Part shown: piece after piece, positions 42,601 through 48,097 of the stretch
Numbering within the stretch: the stretch's first letter is position 1
Layout of the letters: the number at the start of each line of letters is the position of its first letter
Source: a virus
Length of the DNA stretch: 64,000 nt
Virus record (IMG/VR): IMGVR_UViG_3300044640_003674
Span: 1 to 64,000 of that record
Reading direction: 5' to 3' (one strand)
The notes under the pieces: model-generated
The model's database searches: none
What the model saw: the letters and a program-made list of their open reading frames with translations, nothing else
What the model was told of the DNA's origin: nothing
Made by a program: the position numbers and the translations under genes

Positions 42601-43746
42601 GATGTGAAGCGTATCTGGGGTCTGGACGGTATGTGGGTTCACACCGACAGCTTGGACATCATGTTCGGCTATCGGGCAGCATCTGCTGCTGAGTTCCTGC
42701 GCAAGGACAAGGAAGCCCTCAACGGTATCCAGGCTGCGATGCGTGAGTGGTTCCACGGCATGGCAAAGACCATGGGCAAGAGCGACGAAGAGGCAAACAA
42801 CCTGGCCAAGAAGTGGGGCTGGCAGTTGGCCAAGGGCGAGGAAGCCTGGAAGGAGATCGTCAAGGAGATGAAGGACATCATCGTGGTGAAGTCTGGCATC
42901 GTGATGCTGAACAACATCCGATCGAACTTCACCCAGCTGGTGCTGTCAGGTGTCCCGGTGAAAGACATGGTTCGTCATCACCTCGTTGGTATGCGTGGTG
43001 CCATGGCCTATGAGCGGGACTTCAATGAACTGCAGCGTCTGGAGACACTGCTGGCAGTGGACTACACCATTGAAGGTCAGGCCAACATCGAACGACAGAT
43101 TGCCAAGCTCAAAGACTCTCTCGCACGTAACCCTGTGCGTGAGTTGATCGAGGCTGGCTTGATGCCGACTATTGTTGAAGACGTTGCTGCAGATGATGAC
43201 CTGTACTCGTACAAGTCTGTGCTGGCTTCGAAGGTTGCTCCGCTCACTCAGCGAGTTCCTGTGCCCTTGCGAGATGCGGCCAAGACGGTCTATATGGCAC
43301 ATGACACCAAGCTGTATGGTGCTCTGAACCGTGTTGCTCGACTGTCTGACTTCGTGGCTCGCTATGCCTTGTATCAACACCTGACCACGCGAGCAGTTGA
43401 TCAGATGACTTCGGAACAAGCTATCCAGCGTGCTTCTGAGACATTCATCAACTACGACATTCCAATGCACCGCGGCATGCAGTACCTGGACAGCATGGGT
43501 CTGTTCATGTTCACCAAGTACTTCCTGCGTGTGCAGCGTGTTCTGGCTCGTACATTCAAGGAGAGCCCTGGTCGAGTGTTGGGAATGATTGCCGCAGACT
43601 ACTTTGCGGACGTTGGCCCCAACGTGCTGGAAGGTTCTGCAGTGAACCACTTTGGTGATAACCCATGGAGGTGGGGTGCGTTCCAGTTCCCTGGAACTCT
43701 GGACAAGCTGGCTACTGTTGCAGTGCCTATGTCGATCATCAAATGA
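33634..43746 (+). CDS. Virion-encapsidated RNA polymerase (N4 gp50)
   Basis: This 3370-residue protein is injected with the DNA and transcribes early genes from hairpin promoters. The central T7-like polymerase domain lies at roughly residues 950-1850. It has an RVG element near 1281-1283 (TxxGR-like), motif A GEVDGVANG with Asp1421, motif B with Arg1513, Lys1517 and Tyr1525, and motif C NIHDAL with Asp1791. The R-K-Y spacing is identical to T7-family enzymes. A Ser/Thr/Pro/Glu-rich linker lies around residues 745-890. Beyond the polymerase, HELLH (2068-2072) and an EF segment with Glu2124 suggest a zincin fold. Long helical C-terminal regions follow. ATG 33634 has GAGAG nearby; an in-frame ATG at 33664 has no site. 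Confidence 0.96.
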   Translation: MRAVNLLAPNMSDFDSSSYFKKKIDSLNLPKGFAIQEAMQRKVADLQEYQVAVAAGRALTSPDRTVGDIAGDVAITAAKSAIGLPESIVGIADIPTGGRVGKFIEENTPIQFKKTKEILDSGLSDAQKEANLRVQLAEGFGGTIEAALDNPSVIATTVGESLGSMIGGAAAARKILGVGAKAVSAGAGATGPVLPGVLARKVGTDLAPVIAGAVGEGILGAGSAASQIRGETEDGLLTPKQALSAVGSGAGTAVLGFAGGKLAQKLGVPDLDTALAAGTVKSPAGFLKAVVGAGISEGVFEEMPQSAQEQVWQNYALDKPLLEGVDKASAMGLLAGVAMGSGTGVAGALAPSDAAKRKRNDRDEDPAREAVLETASKTGNVDALLNIKSKDYSPENAVLALLAHAKNPETSGEQRATNLSKAQEVMAGLERQRDAARSELELESPEGLAAKLGQVQEVIASAPEEDRALYEEMLAELQARQVEMDTNPDRTQAIKALTDQISGLDGQISKARQSVDQIAGLVSAPEQVSADMALLSQAVNTQDSDAVAAQQQAAERIINLSMASPDRVDRAQALALVKTAGNALTNQQRAYLRAFSDARVADNLAKDADVVSSDIWRGSSKGAEVKYWGIKQYRREIAAAIAAGDQAKATRLLAQMQSFNTDHSQKARLLSKVKDGQQIMRTDAGWVVNTGKRLTNAERDANGAFTKNSDEVVGKIGREASVLRAATAELAAAVTLKFPTTAGDINVPNSAQSTNPSTGQSRSTQSASGQAATSEGQSESAGAAAPVAAGNGVDSQSTGVGVSDSTPVAQKAEKTQETATEVQSTTTQDPVEVIEESNQNDTAISEAPAAPTQDQLAESVEDAPLDELSAESAEASSTETQPGTLAAVLEKGPEGATFFDKRLGDFVAQVGKSRPLVAVKDFMDEVRAGKKKITDFLPDTELSDDQKNVIRLLSGKLRQWSDPIKKNLRPRDKFQHEDPIRFLTGSGDLEQNVKTAMVAAAFTWLNDEIRRKSNTDEAINALLGRDSDHQVSLAERNLFNEGSYQSTVAEALGQRIIAALGFKAFKDAPQDILPKLKMSLGSHALALLEQQGMVESFTVPDSVIRRMRGEDLEVAEQGGKPDLDHTFYKLVQDSKEVLDITDTMAGTKGILDKLFGIESSQIRPSLAPVKGVQKTTDTGMGVPNALQKVVRQNQTKNERHLNTGPMDVLAKLDEELALAIAGVVRPDEHTHGAKRRSIEAKNDGLAREYKNFMEFVLEDLVQGEGKDKGFFYRYDVWKQQRVGIKTNVGNPQTSKIARWLTYSKAWNTEIRFDDTNLMTGFMLRVAEGLGVKTERGASELSVAKAEAALKQPEMVAGVAAIRAALDGADLSAEQQAAVVAAVKAAGEKMHSLAALVAWAQHQAAKEAGQEAFTTNLMGEVDGVANGTMLNHVLYGAGTDGLLERGGFFTLDSKFRQFNLWRGTPGNLDIYEATAKKISQYIASMSDLGQLTGAIWSVIGNPVDTEGNATKDGRTLVKSALNPLNYGSGFNSVKRNLAGEFIESIYSAFEDFSSGKRPSVTKPESLNDFVQQLNVLLAQTKNTRLLPINEPASFYLEANVLSYKQIDALESVYTGIVGQAVEDVVGVEFGGFMASTKQLIKTTQLTYDLFNAVYQAEREKLIADLGIPTRKKRDAEGVPVHDLTAEQEGELRSRLASIMPLMHTAMSQRDDNYRNGILLAKRELQRAPNNSYEVEVTFGQKIKNGQHTMTVRPQVMGQAGPGVLAVSAGTHSTDSAISHDTQDGRPILNIHDALGGGVGGLAEMTTAFNKATFENLLAYSPLRAGHNALARVVTGLAKMHSDGQLSDQALANIKKVLKSGKSLDKALQDSFEAALLADRSKLDIMSRWAVVDQYPMDNNGYQVTDADRKRVNTLAANLAPDVAPLTQAASEVLNQALGFKAEKKAPAQKPAAKQSNWGTVGTPTAAPNPLLLSLLQGKGKVSAKSVVETLQGVQWRNPGYKLLLDLVAKALPDNLTVQMVDTSTPVDQVIEMPKMPSKAWMVSGSGRNEIYFLGPEFAASAMTPETLLHELLHGALARYLVDLSSGKVKDPDAQALVAELEKLLERARKHELADKYQAALSNLDEFISWGMTNAAFQADVLTKLRVTHKSSQNKWLSGMQDFMRNLTQLMGKALGRKLNGEAVNGLGLLVANVTGLVKAAEQQKAGDPAEATLNLSMAAVDDYTTSQIFQALNEPSKPLEPAFESQLSRMLGGIVNTLHGPFGAFAAAVRGYAPASPLDAWLVAQQNGLVPFSSEVAANLPASQQELFVIEQIEATVKAALQDNAALTKVAYKELTEVFSEAQQTLKPSDFKDPAHYDFIFGVKAAGSDGKSDYLARFAALALAHQGLNKLLQVPSKKTRNISDGKTLADKVEIAFEKILGFFSRMATKTFDGQRLDSKVQTLVEQLVSIEAKQREAIKDQQARKDFLAPVEEMVKTGRDAVMSKLEAAAGSEFFRNAKSGAVRGGAALVRTVAMNRQEEFLKQFQDYRDNTLNERGGFLSSILNEVVGQKEFAEKALRVVKHFENRRKGVIDGTSKMALESFINEGKDLTEEAKAALTRVFMRTGAHTLMGRYDFTQLQSMLTDRAAILKEVAAIEAAFPAKLRRLYVGQAQALGLHKATGLVEGLVMPNAHVIARMLGTPYQQQIDADQAAAHEDGVKALITLYALLHTDKASKTEAAQVLAKELARDDGGNGVDFLLKATRQFEQDSLERLFAGNPVLMQHGYTPEIYNPHTDIKVVTAEEGQKLAAQGYTAHSKLSEDPADPDSESKQIFVRSGAALARWESGVMSLTDVGTKGTTIHNGFTNPKHPDGAQNASRQAAVTQAKMNLLRQPLGPHRDMSKTAKSGLVPVYNEQGKIVNWRYLMREQTKDVVLQRNNRFEDVLGTYAGSIFDKTGTPKNNLAAIQALKTQYDADGSVRRLKGYHLVGPDSPDAELRTIWGLLPEQAKADVKRIWGLDGMWVHTDSLDIMFGYRAASAAEFLRKDKEALNGIQAAMREWFHGMAKTMGKSDEEANNLAKKWGWQLAKGEEAWKEIVKEMKDIIVVKSGIVMLNNIRSNFTQLVLSGVPVKDMVRHHLVGMRGAMAYERDFNELQRLETLLAVDYTIEGQANIERQIAKLKDSLARNPVRELIEAGLMPTIVEDVAADDDLYSYKSVLASKVAPLTQRVPVPLRDAAKTVYMAHDTKLYGALNRVARLSDFVARYALYQHLTTRAVDQMTSEQAIQRASETFINYDIPMHRGMQYLDSMGLFMFTKYFLRVQRVLARTFKESPGRVLGMIAADYFADVGPNVLEGSAVNHFGDNPWRWGAFQFPGTLDKLATVAVPMSIIK

Positions 43747-43750
43747 GTTT

Positions 43751-43842
43751 GGGCATTGAAGGTGGGGGTCGAACCCACAAGAGGTGCTTATTTCCTCCGG
43801 CCCGCTGAAGGGCCTACGGTTACCAATTTCGTCACTTCGCCC
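43751..43842 (-). tRNA. Aberrant class II tRNA-like element (Leu-CAG-like)
   Basis: Read on the minus strand, the element has a canonical T arm (GTGGG, loop TTCGACC, CCCAC). It has a D arm (ACG/CGT around a loop containing TTGG), a long variable arm (GAGG/CCTC) and an anticodon-like stem GGCCC/GGGCC with CAG in the loop. Two features are abnormal. The anticodon loop has six (or eight) bases instead of seven. The acceptor pairs GGGCGAAG with CTTC and GCCC across an inserted AAT, and CCA is not encoded as such. It could be a decaying tRNA-Leu or a tRNA mimic belonging to the adjacent structured RNA. Confidence 0.45.
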
Positions 43843-43843
43843 A

Positions 43844-44630
43844 GGGGAGTAGCGATCCCCCCTATCCAACCTCAGTGTGCCCACTGGGGTTGAAGTCTTG
43901 TTTGTTGCCAGCTGCCGCAGTTTCATCCCGGCTGGCGCGTGATCTCATGACCGATCAGCGGCTTTCATTTGATGGTGGCCGGTACTGATCTCCGGCTTGC
44001 TCCGTCTCGCAAGGCTTATTTCATCCAGGCTCGGCAGCAGGTAATCACGCGCATCAGCCTGCGCATTCACCATCATTGAATCACCCTCGCCACATCCCCA
44101 TATCCGGGGAGCTGTCTCGAACAGGGATGGTTACCTGCCGTCTAGTGTTGCTGAGCGCTCAGCACGAAGGCGATTCGATGATGGTCCCAGTCTTTCCTGG
44201 GTGTCAGCACTCTCTACAGACCTTGTGGCTATGCTTGCCTACCGTCACGTCCTGTAGTCGACGCCCGAGCTTTAGACGACTCATCTCGGGAAAGCTGTGT
44301 TTATGGCAGTACGTTGCCAGCCCGTCAGCGGGATAGTTGAAGGGTTCCCAGATTCGCATGCGGCAGCGTTACAGGGAGGTTGATCTGGAGATCACTACGA
44401 GGCCAAATCCGTAGTTCTAGGTCCCCTTCGAGGGTGTGGACCAATAGGGCGCCTCATTTATTCGCCCCCATTTCACCGGCTAGCACGGATAGAGGTAAGT
44501 CACTTGGCAGCTACTTGGCACAGGCCCACCTGCTCGAATGGCCTTTGTCACTCCATGCCTGGAGCGCATTTCACTGTTGCTGGCTTGATCCACACTCTCG
44601 AAGAGCCCCGTCTTTCCGGGGTGTCATGAG
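43844..44630 (-). ncRNA. Candidate large structured non-coding RNA
   Basis: Nearly 800 bases without a credible gene lie between the convergent vRNAP and leftward operon. They are packed with stems: GGGGA/TCCCC (43844-43860), CCTCAGTG/CACTGGGG (43870-43889), GCGCA/TGCGC (44049-44064), a 14-base palindrome (44150-44163), CCCAG/CTGGG (44186-44201), CCCG/CGGG (44321-44332), CTCCA/TGGAG (44551-44564) and CCCCG/CGGGG (44606-44621). CCCGAG, CTTT, CTCGGG and AAAG at about 44263-44294 fit an H-type pseudoknot. The region lies next to a tRNA-like element, as large phage RNAs of the GOLLD and ROOL classes do. Strand is inferred from the tRNA and the leftward operon. The assignment to a known class is unproven. 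Confidence 0.55.
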
Positions 44631-44635
44631 ACTTG

Positions 44636-44827
44636 TCACCCTCTCTTGCGAGAGGATCTGTCGAAGTAGTTTCTCAGGGTGATGCCGACATAGATGACAG
44701 CAACCACCCCAGAGAAGATCAGGCCTCCGACGAAGGCCACTGCCGAGAAGGCAATGGCCACCCCTACAACTCCTGCCACGATAGCGATACCGAGCAGGAT
44801 GAAGAGGATGGTCTTGAGCCAGTGCAT
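44636..44827 (-). CDS. Small membrane protein, 63 aa
   Basis: ATG 44827 follows closely on the upstream stop; a TTG three bases earlier is less likely. The product MHWLKTILFILLGIAIVAGV has two glycine-rich hydrophobic segments (ILFILLGIAIVAGVVGVAIA and FVGGLIFSGVVAVIYVGIT) and a basic tail (RNYFDRSSRKRG). It is the last gene of the leftward operon before the structured RNA. It is holin-like in topology, but nothing else supports that role. Confidence 0.65.
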   Translation of the reverse strand: MHWLKTILFILLGIAIVAGVVGVAIAFSAVAFVGGLIFSGVVAVIYVGITLRNYFDRSSRKRG

Positions 44828-44832
44828 CAAGA

Positions 44833-45177
44833 TCAGTTGAAGAGGCTTGCGACAGCCTTCGGCTGAACTTCAGCAGCTGCTTCTTCGACCTTCGACTCAG
44901 CTGCAGCAGGAGCCTCTTCTGCTTGAGGAGCAGCTTCCGGTGCAGCCGTGGCCACCACCGTCAGGGCAGGTGCCGAAGCAACTGCCGGTGCCGCGGTGTC
45001 GTCATCGCCGAACGGGATTGCCGAGTCTTCGATGCTGATGTCCGCGGTCAGGCCACCTTCCTTGCGGCCAGCAGTGAAGGTGATCTCCACTTCCTTGCCG
45101 GCCAGGTTGATGCCCTGGGTCGTGATGTACTGCTTCAGTGCAGCTTGGATTTCGACCTGCTTGAGGTTGATTTGCAT
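44833..45177 (-). CDS. Hypothetical protein with Ala/Glu-rich tail, 114 aa
   Basis: The first 55 residues form a small beta-alpha domain (MQINLKQVEIQAALKQYITT, then VEITFTAGRKEGGLTADISI). A low-complexity Ala/Pro/Glu segment follows, and the protein ends KAVASLFN. The tail resembles those of SSB-like proteins that present a short C-terminal peptide, and the nearby SSB ends similarly (QSLFA). It lies in the replication operon; the function is unknown. Confidence 0.72.
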   Translation of the reverse strand: MQINLKQVEIQAALKQYITTQGINLAGKEVEITFTAGRKEGGLTADISIEDSAIPFGDDDTAAPAVASAPALTVVATAAPEAAPQAEEAPAAAESKVEEAAAEVQPKAVASLFN

Positions 45178-45201
45178 GGTGCTTTCTTCGGTTGGGATTG
45201 C

Positions 45202-45786
45202 TTATGCCGCCATAGGCTGTATGAACGGCAGGACTTGTTGGAACGGATTGCTGGCAATGCCGGCATAGATTGCCGCCACTGCATCGGCCATGTGCTCTGC
45301 CTTGGCTTCACTGACCTCCTTGACACCGTTGCGGGTGTAGGTGGGCCAGTTGGCTTCAGGATGCTTGGCCACAGCCCAGCTGATCATCTGTTCCTTGGTG
45401 GCTGTCTTCTTGCCGAAGCCGGCAAGTTTCACCTCCGTTGGGGTGACCTCGAAGAACGGGACACCTGCCGCTCTCAGAGAACCGAGGACGCCCACACAGA
45501 TGCCATAGGACGCCATAGCGCGGGCAGATTGACTGCCCACCGGCACTTCCACAAACACTGCGTGAGCGTCCCGCACGGTTTCGATGGTCCCTGCATAGAG
45601 CTGCAGGGCAGACTCCAGATCCAAGCTGTTCTGCCTCACCTGCTTCCCGGTTGGGAGAACAGGATGAATGCTCGACAGCTTGACGATCTGAAGCTGCCTG
45701 GTTGCGGTGTCGTAGACACCAGCAGCCAGGCCCCAGTTACGGAGACTTGGGTCGCAGCCAATGACCTTAATTCGCCGGGGCGACAT
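45202..45786 (-). CDS. RuvC-like Holliday junction resolvase
   Basis: The protein has the RuvC/RNase H-fold signature. The N-terminal IGCDPSLRNWG carries the first catalytic aspartate, VFVEVPVGSQSARA the glutamate, and EAKAEHMADAVAA the terminal acidic pair. Such enzymes resolve branched DNA before packaging. ATG 45786 (MSPRRIKVIG) is chosen; a GTG nine bases upstream is possible. It overlaps the end of the 116-residue gene upstream. The total length (194 residues) is usual for the family. Confidence 0.85.
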   Translation of the reverse strand: MSPRRIKVIGCDPSLRNWGLAAGVYDTATRQLQIVKLSSIHPVLPTGKQVRQNSLDLESALQLYAGTIETVRDAHAVFVEVPVGSQSARAMASYGICVGVLGSLRAAGVPFFEVTPTEVKLAGFGKKTATKEQMISWAVAKHPEANWPTYTRNGVKEVSEAKAEHMADAVAAIYAGIASNPFQQVLPFIQPMAA

Positions 45787-46117
45787 CAGGTGCACTGGCT
45801 TCGGGAGCCGGATCAGCTGCTTCTTCCAGCTCGGCCTTGAAAGGCAAGGTGCCCAGGTTGGTCAGGGCCAGGTTGACACCTGCCTTGAAGGCCACCAAGG
45901 CGTCACCAGTCAGTGTGATCTCGGGATCATCACCGAGCTGCATGACCATGCCATCAGGGACCGTGAGGAAGTGCTCGACAGTCTTGACCTGCTGGTTGTG
46001 CCAGCCGACCAGGAGCTTGACGAACTGATCCAGGTCCGAAACCATGAGAGTTTCAGGAGCAGGTTGAGTCTCGGGAGCTTCGGGAGTCTCAGGGGTTTTC
46101 AGGTCTTCAGGAGTCAA
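45767..46117 (-). CDS. Hypothetical protein, 116 aa
   Basis: The protein has acidic Pro/Thr/Glu-rich ends (MTPEDLKTPETPEAPETQPA at the start). The core is folded (LDQFVKLLVGWHNQQVKTVEHF, then GMVMQLGDDPEITLTGDALV). It lies between SSB and RuvC in the replication operon and overlaps the resolvase gene. The core does not resemble a known enzyme. The function is unknown. Confidence 0.72.
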   Translation of the reverse strand: MTPEDLKTPETPEAPETQPAPETLMVSDLDQFVKLLVGWHNQQVKTVEHFLTVPDGMVMQLGDDPEITLTGDALVAFKAGVNLALTNLGTLPFKAELEEAADPAPEASAPDVAPAN

Positions 46118-46193
46118 GGAAGTTCCTTGTGGAGTTGCGAACGGAGTTCAAGTCGGGGCAAGCATGTAGCCTGCCCCAACAGCTTGCCTGTGA

Positions 46194-46931
46194 TCAGGCG
46201 AACAGCGACTGAGCCGGCTTCTTGGTGCCAGCAGGTGCTGCTGCACGCGGAGCACCTGCAGTGCCGGTGTTGCCAGCCTTGCCGCTCTTGTCACGCACCT
46301 GGCCAGACCACTTCTTGATCCAGGTGTCGATGAAGCTGGCTTCTTCAGCCTGAGCACGGATCTCGGCCACGGTCATGCGATCGCGGGCACGGAAGAGCTT
46401 GTCGATGACGTTCTGCTCACGGGTTTCACCGGTGGGCACGTACTCGCCAGTCGATTCGTTCTTCTGGGTCTTGTCGACCTTTTCCTTGATCACACCGACC
46501 ATGATGTCCTGGCCGATCAGGTCCATGACCATCTCGACCTTGGTGGGCACTTCAGCCTTAGCCTCGTAGCTGTAGACGTTGATCACCTTGGTTTCGGTGT
46601 CCAGCTCGGAGATTTCCTTGCCGACCGTCAGCAGGGCCAGCGAGTTGGCGATCAGGTAGCCCGGCAGGTAGTGCTTCTCGCCGTCCTTCTCGTAGTAGTT
46701 CTTGCAGCCCTTGGCCTTGCCGCTGGTCATCCACAGCGTTTCGCGGACTTCCTTGCCGTCGCTGGTCTTGGCGTTCAGCACCAAGCCAATGGCGCCGCTG
46801 GCTGCGCTGTTGATGTAGGCGTGCTGCACCTTGGCGGGGTAGACGTTCGATTCCAGGGGACCACCGCCACCAACGCTGTCGCGTTCATTGGCAATGGTGT
46901 CGTCGCTCTTCAGGGATTTCAGGAGACTCAT
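46194..46931 (-). CDS. Single-stranded DNA-binding protein (N4 gp45 type)
   Basis: At 245 residues, with an N-terminal basic start (MSLLKSLKSDDTIANERDSV) and a central beta-rich domain (YPAKVQHAYINSAASGAIGL), the protein matches the N4 SSB in size, order and composition. A disordered Gly/Ala/Lys-rich tail ends in KKPAQSLFA. In N4 this protein coats single strands and activates late transcription by host RNA polymerase. Identification rests on position after the Sak4-like ATPase and general architecture. The ATG follows AAAGGAATC. Confidence 0.8.
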   Translation of the reverse strand: MSLLKSLKSDDTIANERDSVGGGGPLESNVYPAKVQHAYINSAASGAIGLVLNAKTSDGKEVRETLWMTSGKAKGCKNYYEKDGEKHYLPGYLIANSLALLTVGKEISELDTETKVINVYSYEAKAEVPTKVEMVMDLIGQDIMVGVIKEKVDKTQKNESTGEYVPTGETREQNVIDKLFRARDRMTVAEIRAQAEEASFIDTWIKKWSGQVRDKSGKAGNTGTAGAPRAAAPAGTKKPAQSLFA

Positions 46932-47005
46932 ATTGATTCCTTTGGGGTTAGGTTTGGGAAAGGGTTGGGTTCTGTCTGGGATGGGAACGAGTGGGCGCCG
47001 TTCAG

Positions 47006-47734
47006 TTAGGCGTAGTACTCGTGCAGCCGGTCCAGGACCAACTGAATGTCGTTGTCGATGAAGGTTTCCTTGGTGTCGAACATGCCCAAGGGTCCACGGA
47101 TACGCTCGCCAACCGTTTCCTTGGTCAGCTTGGTTTGGTAGACGTACTTGAAGCCAAGGGCTTCTTCTTCCTGAGTGATCTTCAGCAGATCGCTGCCGTA
47201 GTCCTTCAGTGCCTTGAGGGGCACCTTCTTGGTGGAGATGACCAGGCTGAAGTAGGACTCGATGCCGTTGTTCTTCAGTGAGCCCTTGACGGGCACCGAA
47301 GTCTCGATAGCCATCTCGGCCTCGTTCACGCGATCCGCGGTGTGAGCCAGGAAGATCACGTTCTTCGTGCTCTTGGCCACCTTGTCTTGCATCAGCGTCT
47401 TGAAGTACTGGGAGAAGTCACCCCAGGCCTTCATGGTGTTGGCGCTGTTGATCACGTACAGAGACTCGTACATCTCCAGCAGGTAGGTCACCGTGTCGAT
47501 CACGATCGTGTGCACATCCGGCAGCGTCTCGGCAGCATCGAAGGCTTCGAAGATCTGCAGAGGGTCGGTGATGGTGTACTGCTTGAACTTGGCTCGGAAC
47601 GGCAACTTCTTGCCGGCCTCACAGTTCAGGTACATCACACCTTCGGGCTTCTTGATTCCCATGAGGGAAGCCGACTTGCCCGTTGCCGACTTGCCGGCGA
47701 TGAGCACCAGGTTGTCGTTGACTTGTTGTGTCAT
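47006..47734 (-). CDS. Sak4-like RecA-fold ATPase (N4 gp44 type)
   Basis: The 242-residue protein has Walker A at IAGKSATGKSAS (about residues 12-23) and Walker B at TIVIDTVTY (about residues 76-84), typical of the phage Sak4 branch of the RecA superfamily. The rest (NVIFLAHTADRV, SYFSLVISTKKV) fits the core strands. Sak4 proteins promote single-strand annealing with a partner SSB, and SSB is the next gene. The ATG follows GAGAAACC, with no strong binding site. Confidence 0.88.
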   Translation of the reverse strand: MTQQVNDNLVLIAGKSATGKSASLMGIKKPEGVMYLNCEAGKKLPFRAKFKQYTITDPLQIFEAFDAAETLPDVHTIVIDTVTYLLEMYESLYVINSANTMKAWGDFSQYFKTLMQDKVAKSTKNVIFLAHTADRVNEAEMAIETSVPVKGSLKNNGIESYFSLVISTKKVPLKALKDYGSDLLKITQEEEALGFKYVYQTKLTKETVGERIRGPLGMFDTKETFIDNDIQLVLDRLHEYYA

Positions 47735-47806
47735 GGTTTCTCGGTTGGTTTCGGTTCAGGCAGTGCCTGTAAGTTTTCGAAGAAGCGCCAGGATGGCGCC
47801 TGCTGT

Positions 47807-48049
47807 TTACTGAACGCTCCGGCTCTCCAGCTCGATCAAGAGCTCGATGTAGTGCTTGGCCTTCTGCAGATCGGCGATGCCGTTCTTCTCTTTCCAGCGA
47901 GTCACGTACTTGATGACGTTGCCTTCCATGAAGCCAATCTTGTTGGCATGGATGTACTCGACGGGCTGGATGGCCTTGCCCTTGTAGTGCTGGCCACCGA
48001 TCTGGATGTCCAGAGCGTTCTTCTCAGGGTTGAGGAGTTTCTCGTTCAT
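47807..48049 (-). CDS. DUF3310 protein
   Basis: The 80-residue protein contains IQIGGQHYKGKAIQPVEYIH followed by EGNVIKYVTRWKEKNGIADL and QKAKHYIELLI. This is the DUF3310 signature, found in many phages, including T7 gp1.7, a nucleotide kinase. A role in nucleotide metabolism is plausible here beside the ribonucleotide reductase and dUTPase genes. It is followed by a weak hairpin at about 47785-47799. Confidence 0.88.
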   Translation of the reverse strand: MNEKLLNPEKNALDIQIGGQHYKGKAIQPVEYIHANKIGFMEGNVIKYVTRWKEKNGIADLQKAKHYIELLIELESRSVQ

Positions 48050-48051
48050 GA

Positions 48052-48080
48052 AATGAAAACGGGGACCCGAAGGTCCCCGT
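48052..48080 (-). terminator. Intrinsic terminator after the helicase-primase gene
   Basis: ACGGGGACC pairs with GGTCCCCGT around TTCG (minus strand) and is followed by TTTTC. Confidence 0.88.
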
Positions 48081-48097
48081 GAGGTTGGTGGATCAGA

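Noticed and set aside
44076-44682. Short plus-strand frames inside the 43.8-44.6 kb region
   Set aside because: They coincide with dense stems, lack binding sites and have random composition; the region is better explained as structured RNA.
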